64,000 nt of DNA from Armillaria gallica. Its lineage: Eukaryota; Basidiomycota; Agaricomycetes; Agaricales; Physalacriaceae. The stretch lies in contig JBANDB010000003.1 of assembly GCA_037576215.1 (NCBI GenBank), positions 4,278,001 to 4,342,000 of the forward strand, read 5' to 3'. The notes beneath the pieces are model-generated. The model worked only from the letters and a program-made list of their open reading frames with translations, was not told the origin of the DNA and made no database searches. Made by a program: the position numbers and the translations under genes. This document shows, piece by piece, positions 45,003-57,547 of this stretch; the stretch's first letter is position 1, and every line of letters starts with the position of its first letter.

Positions 45003-46207
45003 CCTCCGGGGCTTTCACCCCGGAGGCCGGCTTCTCTTTCGAGGCCGGAACGTCGTTACCTTTACGTGGTAGTGGGATAAGTACAGTCGCCAGGCTGGAA
45101 ACCAAAACGACACTGAACGTAAAACGTTCTGCAAATCCGTTACTAGGTCACTAATGGGTGGTGCAAGCACCCATGACAGCCTACCACTGGTCTGCAGTCA
45201 CCTGCCTTTGGCAAGCGAAAGCGGTTGTTCAAGATAACACGTTGTGTGGAATCAACTTGAGCACCACTCGAGTTTACTTCGAGCAGCACCGGCGGAGGAT
45301 TTAGTCCTCTTGAGCCACGCATTCCTATTAAAGAATACATGCTACGGTTCACCCGGTAGGGGCTTCCCGTTCCCGCGCTTAGGGTTTGAAATGTCCTTTG
45401 GACTCAGATTCCCCATTGTCGCGGATCTCCGCCTCGCAACGTTCTGCCTGTATTCCCTTTCCAGGGGACGGGTGGAAACCCACAGAACAATTACTAGCCA
45501 GTGACGGATCTCACCGCCACTCCGGCCAACCCTGTCGTAGACCCGTTCGCGAAACAGGGAGTAATACCCTGCCGAACTACTAGAGTGATACGTCGGGCGG
45601 CTTTTACACTCGTTTAGCCGGTCGCGTTCCTCTATCCCGTTCGCCAGACCTGCCCTCGCCCAAGGGCAGGTAAGGATACTGTGGTTCCAACGTGCGAGCA
45701 GAGCAGGAAACTCTGAACTAGAGGTTGATTGCGGGTTGACGTTGCGCTCAGGACGACTACTCCCTGTTGAGTCTACCGATTCGGTGCGCAATGCCCCCAA
45801 AAGGAGGGCCAGGATACAGTCCACGTGATCTAGGGTAATCACTCCTAGACCACACGGCCATATCAACCGTCTTCTGGGAATTTCACCCAGTGCCAACCGT
45901 ATTAGTTTCGCTCCGTTGTGGGAGGTACTTATACCACCGCCTCGGAAAGGCTACGGTTAGGCCCGACAGTATACAGCGATTGCTAGCTGTCGCAATAAGG
46001 AGTAAAGCGTCTCCTGCTTGCTACCGACTTGTAGTGGATAACCTCGGATAAGAACGTCAGCCGAGGAAAGCGGTTTGAGTCCATCTTTTACATCGACCCC
46101 TTTACAGGGCTTCGGTGACCATTACTAGCGAGCAAATACGCCTATGACGTAAGAGCCCTCGCCGTCGTCTGGGCCATTAGGGATGGAATGTCCCTAATGG
46201 TGGCGAG
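45003..46207. other. Hairpin-rich element of unknown nature
   Basis: A 1.2-kb stretch with a chain of hairpins. Stems (arms): 45003-45026 (9 bp, loop CTTTCA), 45027-45048, 45154-45174 (7 bp), 45649-45670 (8 bp), 45829-45849 (6 bp), 45874-45890 (5 bp), 45964-45992 (6 bp plus an inner stem), 46042-46066 (6 bp), and 46158-46207 (6-bp outer plus 10-bp inner stem). Base composition is richer in G and C than the flanking DNA. One strand stays open for 184 codons (45342-45896, minus) but the protein is not recognisable. I looked for, and did not find, conserved rRNA motifs, a group II domain 5, group I core pairings, or a hammerhead core. It abuts the LINE remnant and may be a LINE 5' or untranslated region, a ribozyme-like RNA or a new mobile element. 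Confidence 0.55.
46174..46200. repeat. 10-bp perfect stem-loop inside the hairpin-rich element
   Basis: CCATTAGGGA, loop TGGAATG, TCCCTAATGG. It is enclosed by a second stem, CTCGCC (46158-46163) with GGCGAG (46202-46207), forming a compound structure with a one-sided internal loop. This is the strongest fold of the element. Confidence 0.8.
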
Positions 46208-46579
46208 TCGGGGTCTACCGTATACTTATACCAAATTTACTCGAGATTCCTGTCAGAGATTATGTATCCCAAGCATGAACAGAGGTTTCCTTGAGGCAAA
46301 TTTTGGTCCTGGCGCGGTTGTGAAACGCGCCCCGGTCTTTCACTGAAACAACATTGGCGAGAATCAAGATCCTAGGTGAGTAGAACCCACCCTTCACTAT
46401 TCATGAACTCACTCGCTTTGCCCGATCGGATTTACGGCGGTCCACTGAAGTCGATGGAAAACGGGCATTAAAGTGGGAAACATGATGGTCAGTTCAATCC
46501 TCGACAGTCGCACTTATCATTCCAACTTTCATCAAGTATTGGTGTCATCGATATCGTAGCAACCTGGCTGCTATCTGTC

Positions 46580-46920
46580 TTCGAAAATCGCCCCAGGAAT
46601 TATTTCGATAGACCAGGTATGGAGGGAAAAAATCCTAGAGTTGGTAACGTCGTGCAGATTTCACCATGACACATTTAGCGGGATGGGATCTTGTTTACTT
46701 TTATGAGATACTCGCCCTACTACGATTCCTAATCTCCCGTTGACCTTTAATATCACCGCGGCATAGCGACATACTAAGAATATATATCTATGAATCTATG
46801 TTTAGTATAGCGTCGGTGAATGATAGGATGTTATCAACAATAGAATGGATATAGTACAGTGGACGAGCAAAATCAAACGATAGTGGCTATATTTCTATTC
46901 TAAAGCTAATAGTTCTACTG
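46580..46920 (+). pseudogene. Mosaic of duplicated P450 and CE12 gene fragments
   Basis: About 46,590-46,690 repeats the end of P450 exon 1, its intron and the start of exon 2 (GGAATTATT..GATAGACCAGGTATGG.., then GTCGTGCAGATTTCACC). About 46,722-46,920 repeats the last codons and the downstream region of CE12 copy 2 (ATTCCTAATC.CCCGTTGAC, AATGATAGGATG, AGCAAAAT). Introns are kept, so this was a DNA-level duplication. The order (P450 then esterase) is what the junction of a tandem [esterase-P450] duplication would leave after deletion. No function is expected. Confidence 0.75.
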
Positions 46921-47085
46921 TAACCAAAGGAATGTCGCGATACAAAGAGTCCAGATTATGTATATACGAAGAGAATGATATACAGTCTTCAATTCACAGA
47001 GGAAAGATCGACGTGACAAGCCGCCAAAGAACTCGGAAGCGAGGAGCCTGTACCCTTGTTCAGTGTCTAGAAGAGAGAGGGCATC

Positions 47086-49903
47086 CTACGACATACCTGG
47101 GTAATACCAGAATGAGACCGCTATTATAATGTACAAGCCTACGGAAGGACCAAAATCAGTTCAGCACCCTATGCAGGGAACGGAGAGTCCATACCTATGA
47201 GAATGATGCCTTCTACGAATAAAAGTCGCGTTCAGAATCGTGAAAGATTTCAAATATTCTGGAAACGTACCCAGCCAATTAGATTTTCCATCGCTGACAA
47301 CGTAAGTCATAGTTTGCACTAGGCATTGGCATCATTATCCTGGTCCGGGGTGTGAAAATCTGAGAACGAACCAGAAATGTAAAGAACCTGTGTAAAATTT
47401 AGTCTCCACGCAAAATCCAATTTATGAAAATACCCACCAATGACTCGAAAGGATCAAATAGAAGCGCTAAGGGTTTTCCGGCAATCCAAGCTACTGTCAC
47501 CATAAATCTAGCGAACATTCCGGAACTTAAACATCATGCCAAAACCTCCAGCTAAAAAACTCACGGAATTACGAATAGCGCAGTTTGCTATATTGACAAC
47601 ATGCAGCGCGTCAGTTTGACATATGGATAGTCCAGATAGAAATACCCACAATCGTAGAGCCAACAGCCACGGAGATACTGAGATTCAATTGATCCCTGTA
47701 CGAGACGTTGATGGCTGTGGCGCATTCTATAAAAAAAACGGTCACCAACTCGTTGACAAAAATAAAACAACCGGTTACAGACCTGCCAGCGAGCTCACGG
47801 CGGGAAGGAGGATCAGGCCAACCCATTCTTTGCTGATGGTCGTCGAAATGCCATTCATAGCCTCCACCAACCAATCGGCTGTAAATGCCACGCACTGTCA
47901 AAGTGGAGTTAAAAATAGGTATGGACTACGAAAAGTTGATAAGTGCGCGCACCACGGTGACAATTGATAGAAGAAGAAGCGTCATGAACACACTGAGCTG
48001 CGGCTCTCGCTGAACTGAAATAGTACTTGATACGGGAGATATGGGACGTGATTCGTCAATGCTCTCATCGCCCTTGAAGTCGACTTCCTTGAAGTTGTCT
48101 CGGTCCATTTCTGGACTCCCGTGATAGGTCGACCCACTGAAGCTACGACTGCTATTGCTGGGGCCTCTGGAAATGGGAACACCTGCGCCAACAAGTCGAA
48201 CTGAGTAACCTTGTTGGGAGTCCGAAGTTTGAGGATTGGTCAGTGTGACTTCGGATTGTGTCGCATAGGCTCCAAGGTATGGGGAATCTGAGGATAAGTC
48301 AAGTAAGACCCCCAAACATGAAAGAAGAATGGCGACGCACTATTGTAGCTATCCGAGTCCTTGAGTGAGAGGTTATCTTTTGAGGCACAAGCAGAGAGAG
48401 ACGGAGACGACTCGGTTTTCTGCGGTGCTTTCCGAAAGAATGAGGCAGGGGAAGGGACCTTCGTAGTCAATTTAATACTCTTCTTGTGTGTATCCTGGTA
48501 CAGATGTGAATGCGACCAGAGTTGGAATAGAAGATATGCGGTATAGACTAGAATATTTGTCACACAACCAGTCAGAGGAAAGTAACAGGGTGTCCTTACG
48601 TGACATTAAGACAAGAGAGACCTAGCGACGCCTAATTAGAAATCGAAAGATACGACAATGGAACTGGTACTAACGCCGTGACTCATTCTTAGAATATTCT
48701 GTTTCTGGCTGTCAGGCATGGGGTCATCGTCACCGAGCGCAAAGTGATATGCTGCTGGCAGCAAGACTGCGCCAACGCTTATGCTCAGTAGCGAAGAATG
48801 GATCTGATTTGCCGCTGTTGATAGAACGGTGAATCAGGGTCAACTGTGCAGTCGGAGAACTTACTGGGATCAAAAACCTGTTCGGTGAAACGTAAACCTC
48901 CAGCAAAGAAGCACATCCCTAATACAAGTACTGAAACTCATGCATGAGTCAATGGCCGATGAACTTGGAGGGGAGCACGAACGAAGCTTGCTCAACATCG
49001 AGCCCACGACTTGAGATACCAGTCAGACTCTACACAATGCGGGATATGTTAAGATCTTACGAGTGGATTGGAGGACGCGAAGTTCGCACTTCCGCAACGC
49101 GATAATCTAAACCAAGAATAAGAAAGATAAATTTAGAATTGATTTACGACGTACTGCGACCACAAGTTCGACACTTTCGGCAAGGCAAATAAGTTTCTAA
49201 AGATAGAGAACGGGAAGTTCGCTCACATATTTGACTGTAATTCGCGTTGAATTTTAGTGGGTATAGCTAAATTTACTACTCACCAAACTAGCACTGATCA
49301 GGCCAGTATTTGACCCGCCAATGCGGCAGACTAATTCGGCCGTCGAGAGTTCGTGCAACTGAAGAGGTGTAAGAAGGCGGTCTTGTAGAATGGTTTATGC
49401 TTACTTGAACCAGAGGAACCAAGGCGAGCAAACAAACTATTGTGGAGCATCATCATCAGGGAAGGCGCGAACCTGAGTGGCATGGTCACTCACAGCCGAA
49501 CACTAGGCTGTGCGATTCTTCCATTGTAACGCTGAGTGCGTACTGTAGAGGCAACGATATCTTAGGTGTGGCAAAGAGAGAGGATGCAATACTTACTGCC
49601 ACTGGAATGAGAAATAGAAGAAGATTCAGCCCTGTTCGGGTTGAATGAGCGCATTGACGACGTTGGAGGGTAATGGCGCTTACAGGAGCGAAAGATGATC
49701 ACTCTCCAGCCCTTGAAGAGCCTCTTCCAGAATCCCGGAGGTACAAAGCTGTTTTGAGATACAGGCGGCGCGAAAAGCGGGAGACTGCGCTGGTCTGTAT
49801 GCATTTCTGCGATACTAGTTTCGGAGGTGGACTGAGAGAGAAAGAGCGGAGGGGGAGGAGAAATATTTGAAGGATAGGCGAGGTTGCTAGGAGGATTATA
49901 CAT
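47086..49903 (-). CDS. CAX-type Ca2+/H+ antiporter with altered signature motifs
   Basis: Vacuolar-type cation/proton exchanger with eleven or so helices. N-terminus MYNPPSNLAYPSNISPPPPL; then GWRVIIFRSWLNLLLFLIPV, LVFGFCLLALVPLVQLHELS, ELVCRIGGSNTGLISASLSN with IVELVVAIIALRKCELRVLQ, DDDPMPDSQKQNILRMSHGV, a long variable loop (about 47,980-48,500), KEWVGLILLPAVSSLAECAT, LNLSISVAVGSTIQTALFVI, GKPLALLFDPFES and SFWYYPG. The usual repeat motifs are GNxVE and GNAAEH; here they read SNIVE and SSLAEC. Both key Glu are kept, but Asn and His of the second motif are lost. An 8-nt exon (49227-49234) encodes Ser-Asn-Ile. About 20 exons. The stop position at 47086 is the least certain point. Confidence 0.82.
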
Positions 49904-50427
49904 GGCAGCTGTAGTGAGTGCCAGCACTGACCAGTGACTGCGGGTAGAAAGAGAGAAAGACAGGTGACGGCAAGCAAGCAAGCCTCTAAAGAACCACTTC
50001 GTGTCTAAAAATAGATTTAGATAATGGACAGTGATTTGATAAATCTGATGGGAAATTCTTTTTCGAGGCTTCTTTTTCTCGGGTTCTTCTCCAACGGCAA
50101 CGACGGCTCGCCGTCGAAACAGGGATGCGCGTAGAAATATGTCGCATTTACATTGTTCTTTAGCTTTTGCCTCGGTTACCTAGTACTGCGCCACTAGCAT
50201 TTGCTTGATAAAAAAGGAACATATCGTGATGCGGGTCCCGAGGATGCTGTCTGCCAATTTTCGTTTGGTCGCCGAAGTTCGAAAGAAAGAAAGCGCCAGC
50301 GCTAGTAAGATTGTGGTCAAGGGTCGCAAAATGAACTCATTCAGTCGAGGCGAGTTCTCGGCCAGTCCAGCGGAGTTATCCGCCGCCAGCGTGACAAGCG
50401 TGACAAACAGTTTGCACTGACCCCGCC
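49904..50427. other. Divergent promoter region, CAX antiporter and COX4
   Basis: About 520 bp between two start codons. I see no tRNA, repeat or additional gene. Confidence 0.5.
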
Positions 50428-51015
50428 ATGTTGTCGAGAGCCGTCGCCATTGCTCGTCCTGCTGCCCGTCAGGCTACCTGGGCATTCAAGCCTGCTACCG
50501 TATCTGCTCTTCGCACTTTCACCGCCTCCTCCCAGGTCGCGTCGTCTCATGGCGATCCCCCACCCCAGCTCCTCGGTCCCGGTGTAAAGCCTGGTGAAGT
50601 CCCAACTAGCTACGACCAGGCTACCGGTATAGAGCGTCTCCAACTTCTCGGTGACATCGAGGGTTTCAATGTCTTCGACCAGGAGCCCCTCGACTCCAGC
50701 CGTACTGGAACTAAAGCCAACCCCATCTTAGTCCCTGCGACTGTACGTCTTATCGTTACCGCATTTTTTTCTCTCTTTCGTTGACGCTAATCAGGCCGCT
50801 GCTCGTATCGTTGGATGCACCGGCTCACCCGCTGACTCTCATGATGTCCTCTGGTTCGAAGTGAAGAAGGATAAGTTGGCCCGATGTGCCGAATGTGGTT
50901 CAGGTAAGTCGTATAGTCATGTTCACATTGCCTATGCCTCATGAAGCATTTAGTATATGCTCTTCAGCTCGAGGAGGGTTACGAAGAAGCGCTTGCACAC
51001 GCACACGCTCATTAA
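50428..51015 (+). CDS. COX4: Cytochrome c oxidase subunit 4 (zinc-binding, Vb type)
   Basis: Nuclear-encoded subunit of mitochondrial complex IV on the matrix side. The N-terminus MLSRAVAIARPAARQATWAF is a clear presequence. The conserved core reads PGEVPTSYDQATGIERLQLL, PILVPATAAARIVGCTGSPA, DSHDVLWFEV and RCAECGSVYALQ, giving the zinc ligands Cys, His, Cys, Cys. The end is a His-Ala run (LAHAHAH). Three exons, the last beginning after an acceptor at about 50,952 that completes the Val of GSVY. Length of about 160 residues is normal. Confidence 0.93.
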
Positions 51016-51267
51016 ATATCATGTCGAATTTGTGCTCATTGAGTAATCGCACAGTGGAAATCAACGTCCTCATAAATTTTTATTTTAACATCCTATCATC
51101 AATGGTAGCGTTAGGATTGGCCAAAGACCTGTTGAGGAAATCGTGTCTTGTCGACATACTCGGGAAATTACGGCAATTACGGTCAATTACGGATCCGCGT
51201 ATCCAAAAACAAATTGATGAAGCTCAAAGTAACAGCTCTGGTAGTTATCAATACATTCGCTAGGTGC

Positions 51268-52494
51268 TCATTCCATCAAAGCTTTCGCGATGGCTACCCC
51301 GAATTCCTCTGGAGCATCAAAATGGACCTGCTCGAGATTTTCAATTCAAGGAACGTCACAGGTAGCGCGCGCAAGACCTACAAAGTGATTCGCACCCTTG
51401 ATCGCGATGAAATGGGCTGGCCGGATCTTTTCGCTTTCAGCAAACAGCTCCTTATATATTCTCTCCGTCTCGAAAAATGCCCAGAGGCATACCCAATTTG
51501 TGCTCAAACATGCGATATACTCAACCGTTACTAGAGGTAGCACGCTCGGAAAAGTTTCTGCATCGAACAATGCACGCTTTGTCTGTTCCTTCACAGCATC
51601 ATGAACGACAGGGTAAGGAGCGGCACCGAGATCTGCTCCGGTAGCTGCCGCTGTCGCCTCAATGAAGGTCTGCTTTTCTTCCTCCGTTAGCCTGTTCATG
51701 GTTGTTTGATCACCACGTTTGCTCGTAGTATCTAACCCGGATAATGCACGAGACGAAGTATTGGAGTGGCCGTAATAGCTGCTGAGCCAGATGTTCAGAT
51801 GGTCGAGCCAGTCCTGTGGGGATTTGAATGATGCCTGGTCGATAAACGGGTTGTACGGTTCTGGAGGGAAGTCGTAGCCAAAGGACATGAGGGGGGAATC
51901 TGATCCTTTTAAAAGTCGTCGAGAACGATGGACGAGTGCACTCACCATAAATGATGAGCTTGCGAAGATATGGCTCAATCTTATCGTATGCTTCCTTCGG
52001 GATGGCTTGAGGTTGCCCCAACAAAGCCAGCGTCGTGGACGTTGCGGCCGACCACCCCATCATTGCCAGACCGCCCGACTTCCGCCCAGCGTCAACTTTT
52101 GGAATATCTAGATTGTCGATGACCCAGATCAGGAAATTGGCTACATCCTGGGCCAGCACCTCCAAGAATTCCCTGCTCCCCTGGGCCAATTTTTCTATTT
52201 CAGCCTCGGTGTGGTGAGTGCTTCCTCCGTAGCTTCGGCGACTGACTATGATCAGGCGAGTATTTTCCAGTGTCGTATTGAGGAGCGGGAAAAGCTTTCG
52301 GAAGCTTTCTGTGTACGTATGGGCGCGTTATATTGAGCCTCTTGGCTTTCGATTATTCATTGGTTATTCATACCTCCATTGAATAGAGTTCCATGGTATA
52401 TCACCAGAGTCGTATAGTTAGAAGAACCAGCAGCAGGACCGCTGTCCGTGAAAGAGTACTCGGTGCCTTTAGTGTCTATGCAGGCCGTAGGCAT
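51268..52494 (-). CDS. Alpha/beta hydrolase family protein
   Basis: Probable serine hydrolase of unknown substrate, common in basidiomycetes. Start MPTACIDTKGTEYSFTDSGP; then TLVIYHGTLFNG (oxyanion-hole type HG), TRLIIVSRRSYGGSTHHTEA, the nucleophile elbow in MMGWSAATSTTLALLG (GxSxx), DSPLMSFGYDFPPEPYNPF, and the catalytic His in KGANHFVHFDAPEEFGVAIA, followed by KALME and a stop at 51268. The last exon requires an intron from just after NHF; without it the frame ends early at 51,346. There is no signal peptide, so it is probably cytosolic. The gene is convergent with COX4. Confidence 0.8.
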
Positions 52495-52917
52495 GGAAGC
52501 AAGAATTTATCTAGATACACGAAAGGCCAAATTCTTTATAACTGCGTAGATTCCGGTTTGTACCGTGGTAAGAGGGCCTGTGATTGTTACGTTCAGGACG
52601 TCTTATGACTGTGCGACGTGGAGGAGATAAGGTACCAAGAAATCAGGATATGATGTCCGTTGTCTGATGCTGGGTTCCAAATTACCTGACCGATAACGGT
52701 TACGTGTGCATATGAAAAATTTCAACCCTCCATCCATGATATTACTAAAGCTATAGAACGCGATATACAAAACAACCCTAGTCGACCAGTCGACACCACC
52801 AAATCCACCGCATGCAGTATAGAGAAACTTTCCAGGCAGAATGCTGCTTTGTTTGCCTCAACCTGTCTCGCACATTAGTCTAGTAAGTCGATAAAGGTTC
52901 GGCCAACTCACGATCTA

Positions 52918-55252
<2,335 letters not shown>

Positions 55253-55323
55253 GAGGAGGAGAGGGTCGTAGAGGGTGTCAAGCCAATATCGGAAGCCCTA
55301 ACGTAGGTAATATAAAAGAGATA

Positions 55324-55843
55324 TTGACACTTATTTGCAAAAAGCGATGTTGTGACCAAATTCTCACGTGCGGTGACAAGGACGCGAACGGTGGCCGTGG
55401 CAGAAAAGCTGCACTTGGCGATAAGCAAGTACTAGTACTTCTTGACTTGTTCAAAACGGTGCTTTCAAGGTCCACGTCGGGCTACCCATGTACAGGCACC
55501 CAGACATACCTCGCCGCCATAGAGATTCTGAATCCGACACCAGCGGACGAGGCTGTCGTAAATAACTTCGTTCAAAATAAGAAGTTGAAGCAGGGTCTCG
55601 GACAAGCGCTATTTGAAGAGACAATGGCATTGGAACTTATATGTCGCACTACCTAATTCGGAAATCATCACTGTTGGAGAAGTTCTAGAAGAGGTCGTCA
55701 AGACGTCGAAGGACTGTGTTACAGCTACTGTATCCTCCGTGGTTGATCCCGACGAAGTATTGGATACAGTTATGGCTATAATGGGTCGTTACAAGATTCA
55801 AACGAAGATCTTAGGGGAGGAGTATAGGAGGAGGAGATATTGA
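55324..55843 (+). pseudogene. Unrecognised coding-like segment split over two frames
   Basis: One frame (to 55,656) contains NPTPADEAVVNNFVQNKKLK and QGLGQALFEETMALELICRT. A second frame (55,613-55,843) continues plausibly with PNSEIITVGEVLEEVVKTSK, VVDPDEVLDTVMAIMGRYKI and LGEEYRRRRY. The two overlap by about 40 bp and no intron joins them well, so a single-base shift is likely. The amino-acid composition looks like real protein, but I recognise no family. It begins just upstream of and opposite to SNF1, so part of it lies in the SNF1 promoter. Confidence 0.35.
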
Positions 55844-57547
55844 AGGTACGGCGTGTCACGTACCAGCCTCGAATGCCCATTCATTCACTCTTGCACAGGA
55901 GATCACCGGGTTCGCCCATGTCAGTTGTGCCATGGGATTCAGAAGGTATAGAGGAGCTTCTCAGCCTATAAGAGGCAGCTTTGAGACGCGACATATGCGT
56001 CCTATCCCAGTTCCTCGAAGGCCAAACCAAAACATATCAGGGTATGACGGCGCATGCTTAAAAACAAAGTAATAAGTGCTCTCTTTCAGAACAATGCAGT
56101 CTTGCAAGTCGCGGGAAGATACAACACTCCGAAGGTAGAAGAACAATTCTCAGTGTGTGAGTCTAACGTACATAATTGTATCGATCACACGAGGTATGCG
56201 CCGGGACAACTTGAAGGTATAAGCCGAGGGTCGCGCTCTGCTCTGGTTTTGTTGTGTACTCGCCGCGCTGAACAGATCTGCTTTGGATCTGCTTCATTCT
56301 CATCCTCATTCTCATCTCGCAGGTCTAGTATTTGGCAACCCTTGATATTTGGTAGTTGTTCAGGTTCGTTTGTCTGTCGCATCCGAGTCTCGCATCTCGC
56401 TGTCGGCCCGTCGAGAACTTCCGGAACACCTGGGTCTCCATGCACGGTCAGCCTAAGTTCCCGACTTTCCTCACTTTCGGAAGTTGCCTCCTTCACAAGT
56501 GACCGTCAAACCCCAAGATATCTTGATTCTCACTCTCAGATCTCACTCCATCTGAGTCCAGATATATCAGCGACATACTTGCAGTCTCAGCTTGGTCAAA
56601 GCTCTGTGCAATTTGGGATGGTTTGACTTTATTGGCATAAGAGATGGTGCCAAAGCCATCCCCTTAAACGGTATCAACGAGTGGAAGCCGATGCGCCTAT
56701 GGGTTTCTATGCATGGCTTGGTACTCAGGGACATTGCTTTCATTGGATGGCAAAGAAAATACTCATCTTAGACTGACTTTGCCGGGCGGGGAAACTGTTA
56801 CCAAACTGATCGTTATCCAGGCACACAAGGCACAATTAATTACTGGCCTCCTTCTAACAACCTTCTAACAACCTCGAAAACATATTGCACCTTGCGCTCA
56901 ACGTGTGCTTTTCGATCAAGATCATCCACCGGGCCGGCTGTTTCTCACACCTCCACGCAGCTGATGGACCTAATACCAAAACTTCGTTGAACCGTATAGT
57001 AGCAGCTATAGATGCTACGATAGTCATCGACATGGAGACCTTGATATTTTTTGGCAGGCTCTCCTGCATGCACCACAATTTGTTGCTTCCGAAGGTTGGT
57101 GCGTCCCCGGTCGAACAACAGCGCCAGTTTCCAGGTCCCGCATTAGCGAATTCATGACGGTCGTCAGACCAACTCGGAGACCATCATCTAGGTCCAAGTT
57201 CGCTAATCGTTGTCTGCGGATAAATCTCGCATGTTCCTTCCACAACACTTGTCGCGTGGTTTTCCGGTTTCTCTTATGTGCTAGCTAAGCAACCGGCATC
57301 ATTACGAAGGACGTGTATTTTGGCGCTAGTGGGAAAGATATATAAACCTTGGGTTGATTATGATGGACCGCACCTTCGCTTTTGTCAGTTCAGATTTTTC
57401 TTGTGTCGTTGACGGCCTTTTCTTTCTCTTCTTCTCGACCAGGTGTCCCCCACTTTGCCTGTTCCTTCCTCTCATTTCACGCCACTGGCTCACACACTTT
57501 CATTTAAATCCTTCTGAGAAGTGTTCTTCATTCGTGGCTATTCAAAC
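55844..57547. other. Intergenic, nothing recognised
   Basis: About 1.7 kb without a supported gene. A TATATAAA-like box near 57,340 may serve the secreted-protein gene about 200 bp further on. A Leu-rich frame at 57,354-57,578 is probably 5' leader sequence. Confidence 0.45.

Noticed and set aside
45342..45896. 184-codon open frame on the minus strand in the hairpin-rich element
   Set aside because: The product has no recognisable motif, and the DNA is dominated by palindromes, which lengthen open frames by chance.
45003..46207. Group I or II intron, rRNA fragment or hammerhead ribozyme
   Set aside because: I could not find domain 5, the group I core, universal rRNA sequences or CTGATGA...GAAA. 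A covariance search would be decisive.
49560..49700. 5-nt exon (TGGCA) in the CAX gene
   Set aside because: A longer exon ending at the same donor gives the family sequence WLNLLLFLIPVAYALS, so no 5-nt exon is needed.
51346..51400. Stop at 51,346 as the end of the alpha/beta hydrolase
   Set aside because: It lies in an intron; splicing from NHF to VHFDAPEEF restores the catalytic His region and ends at 51,268.
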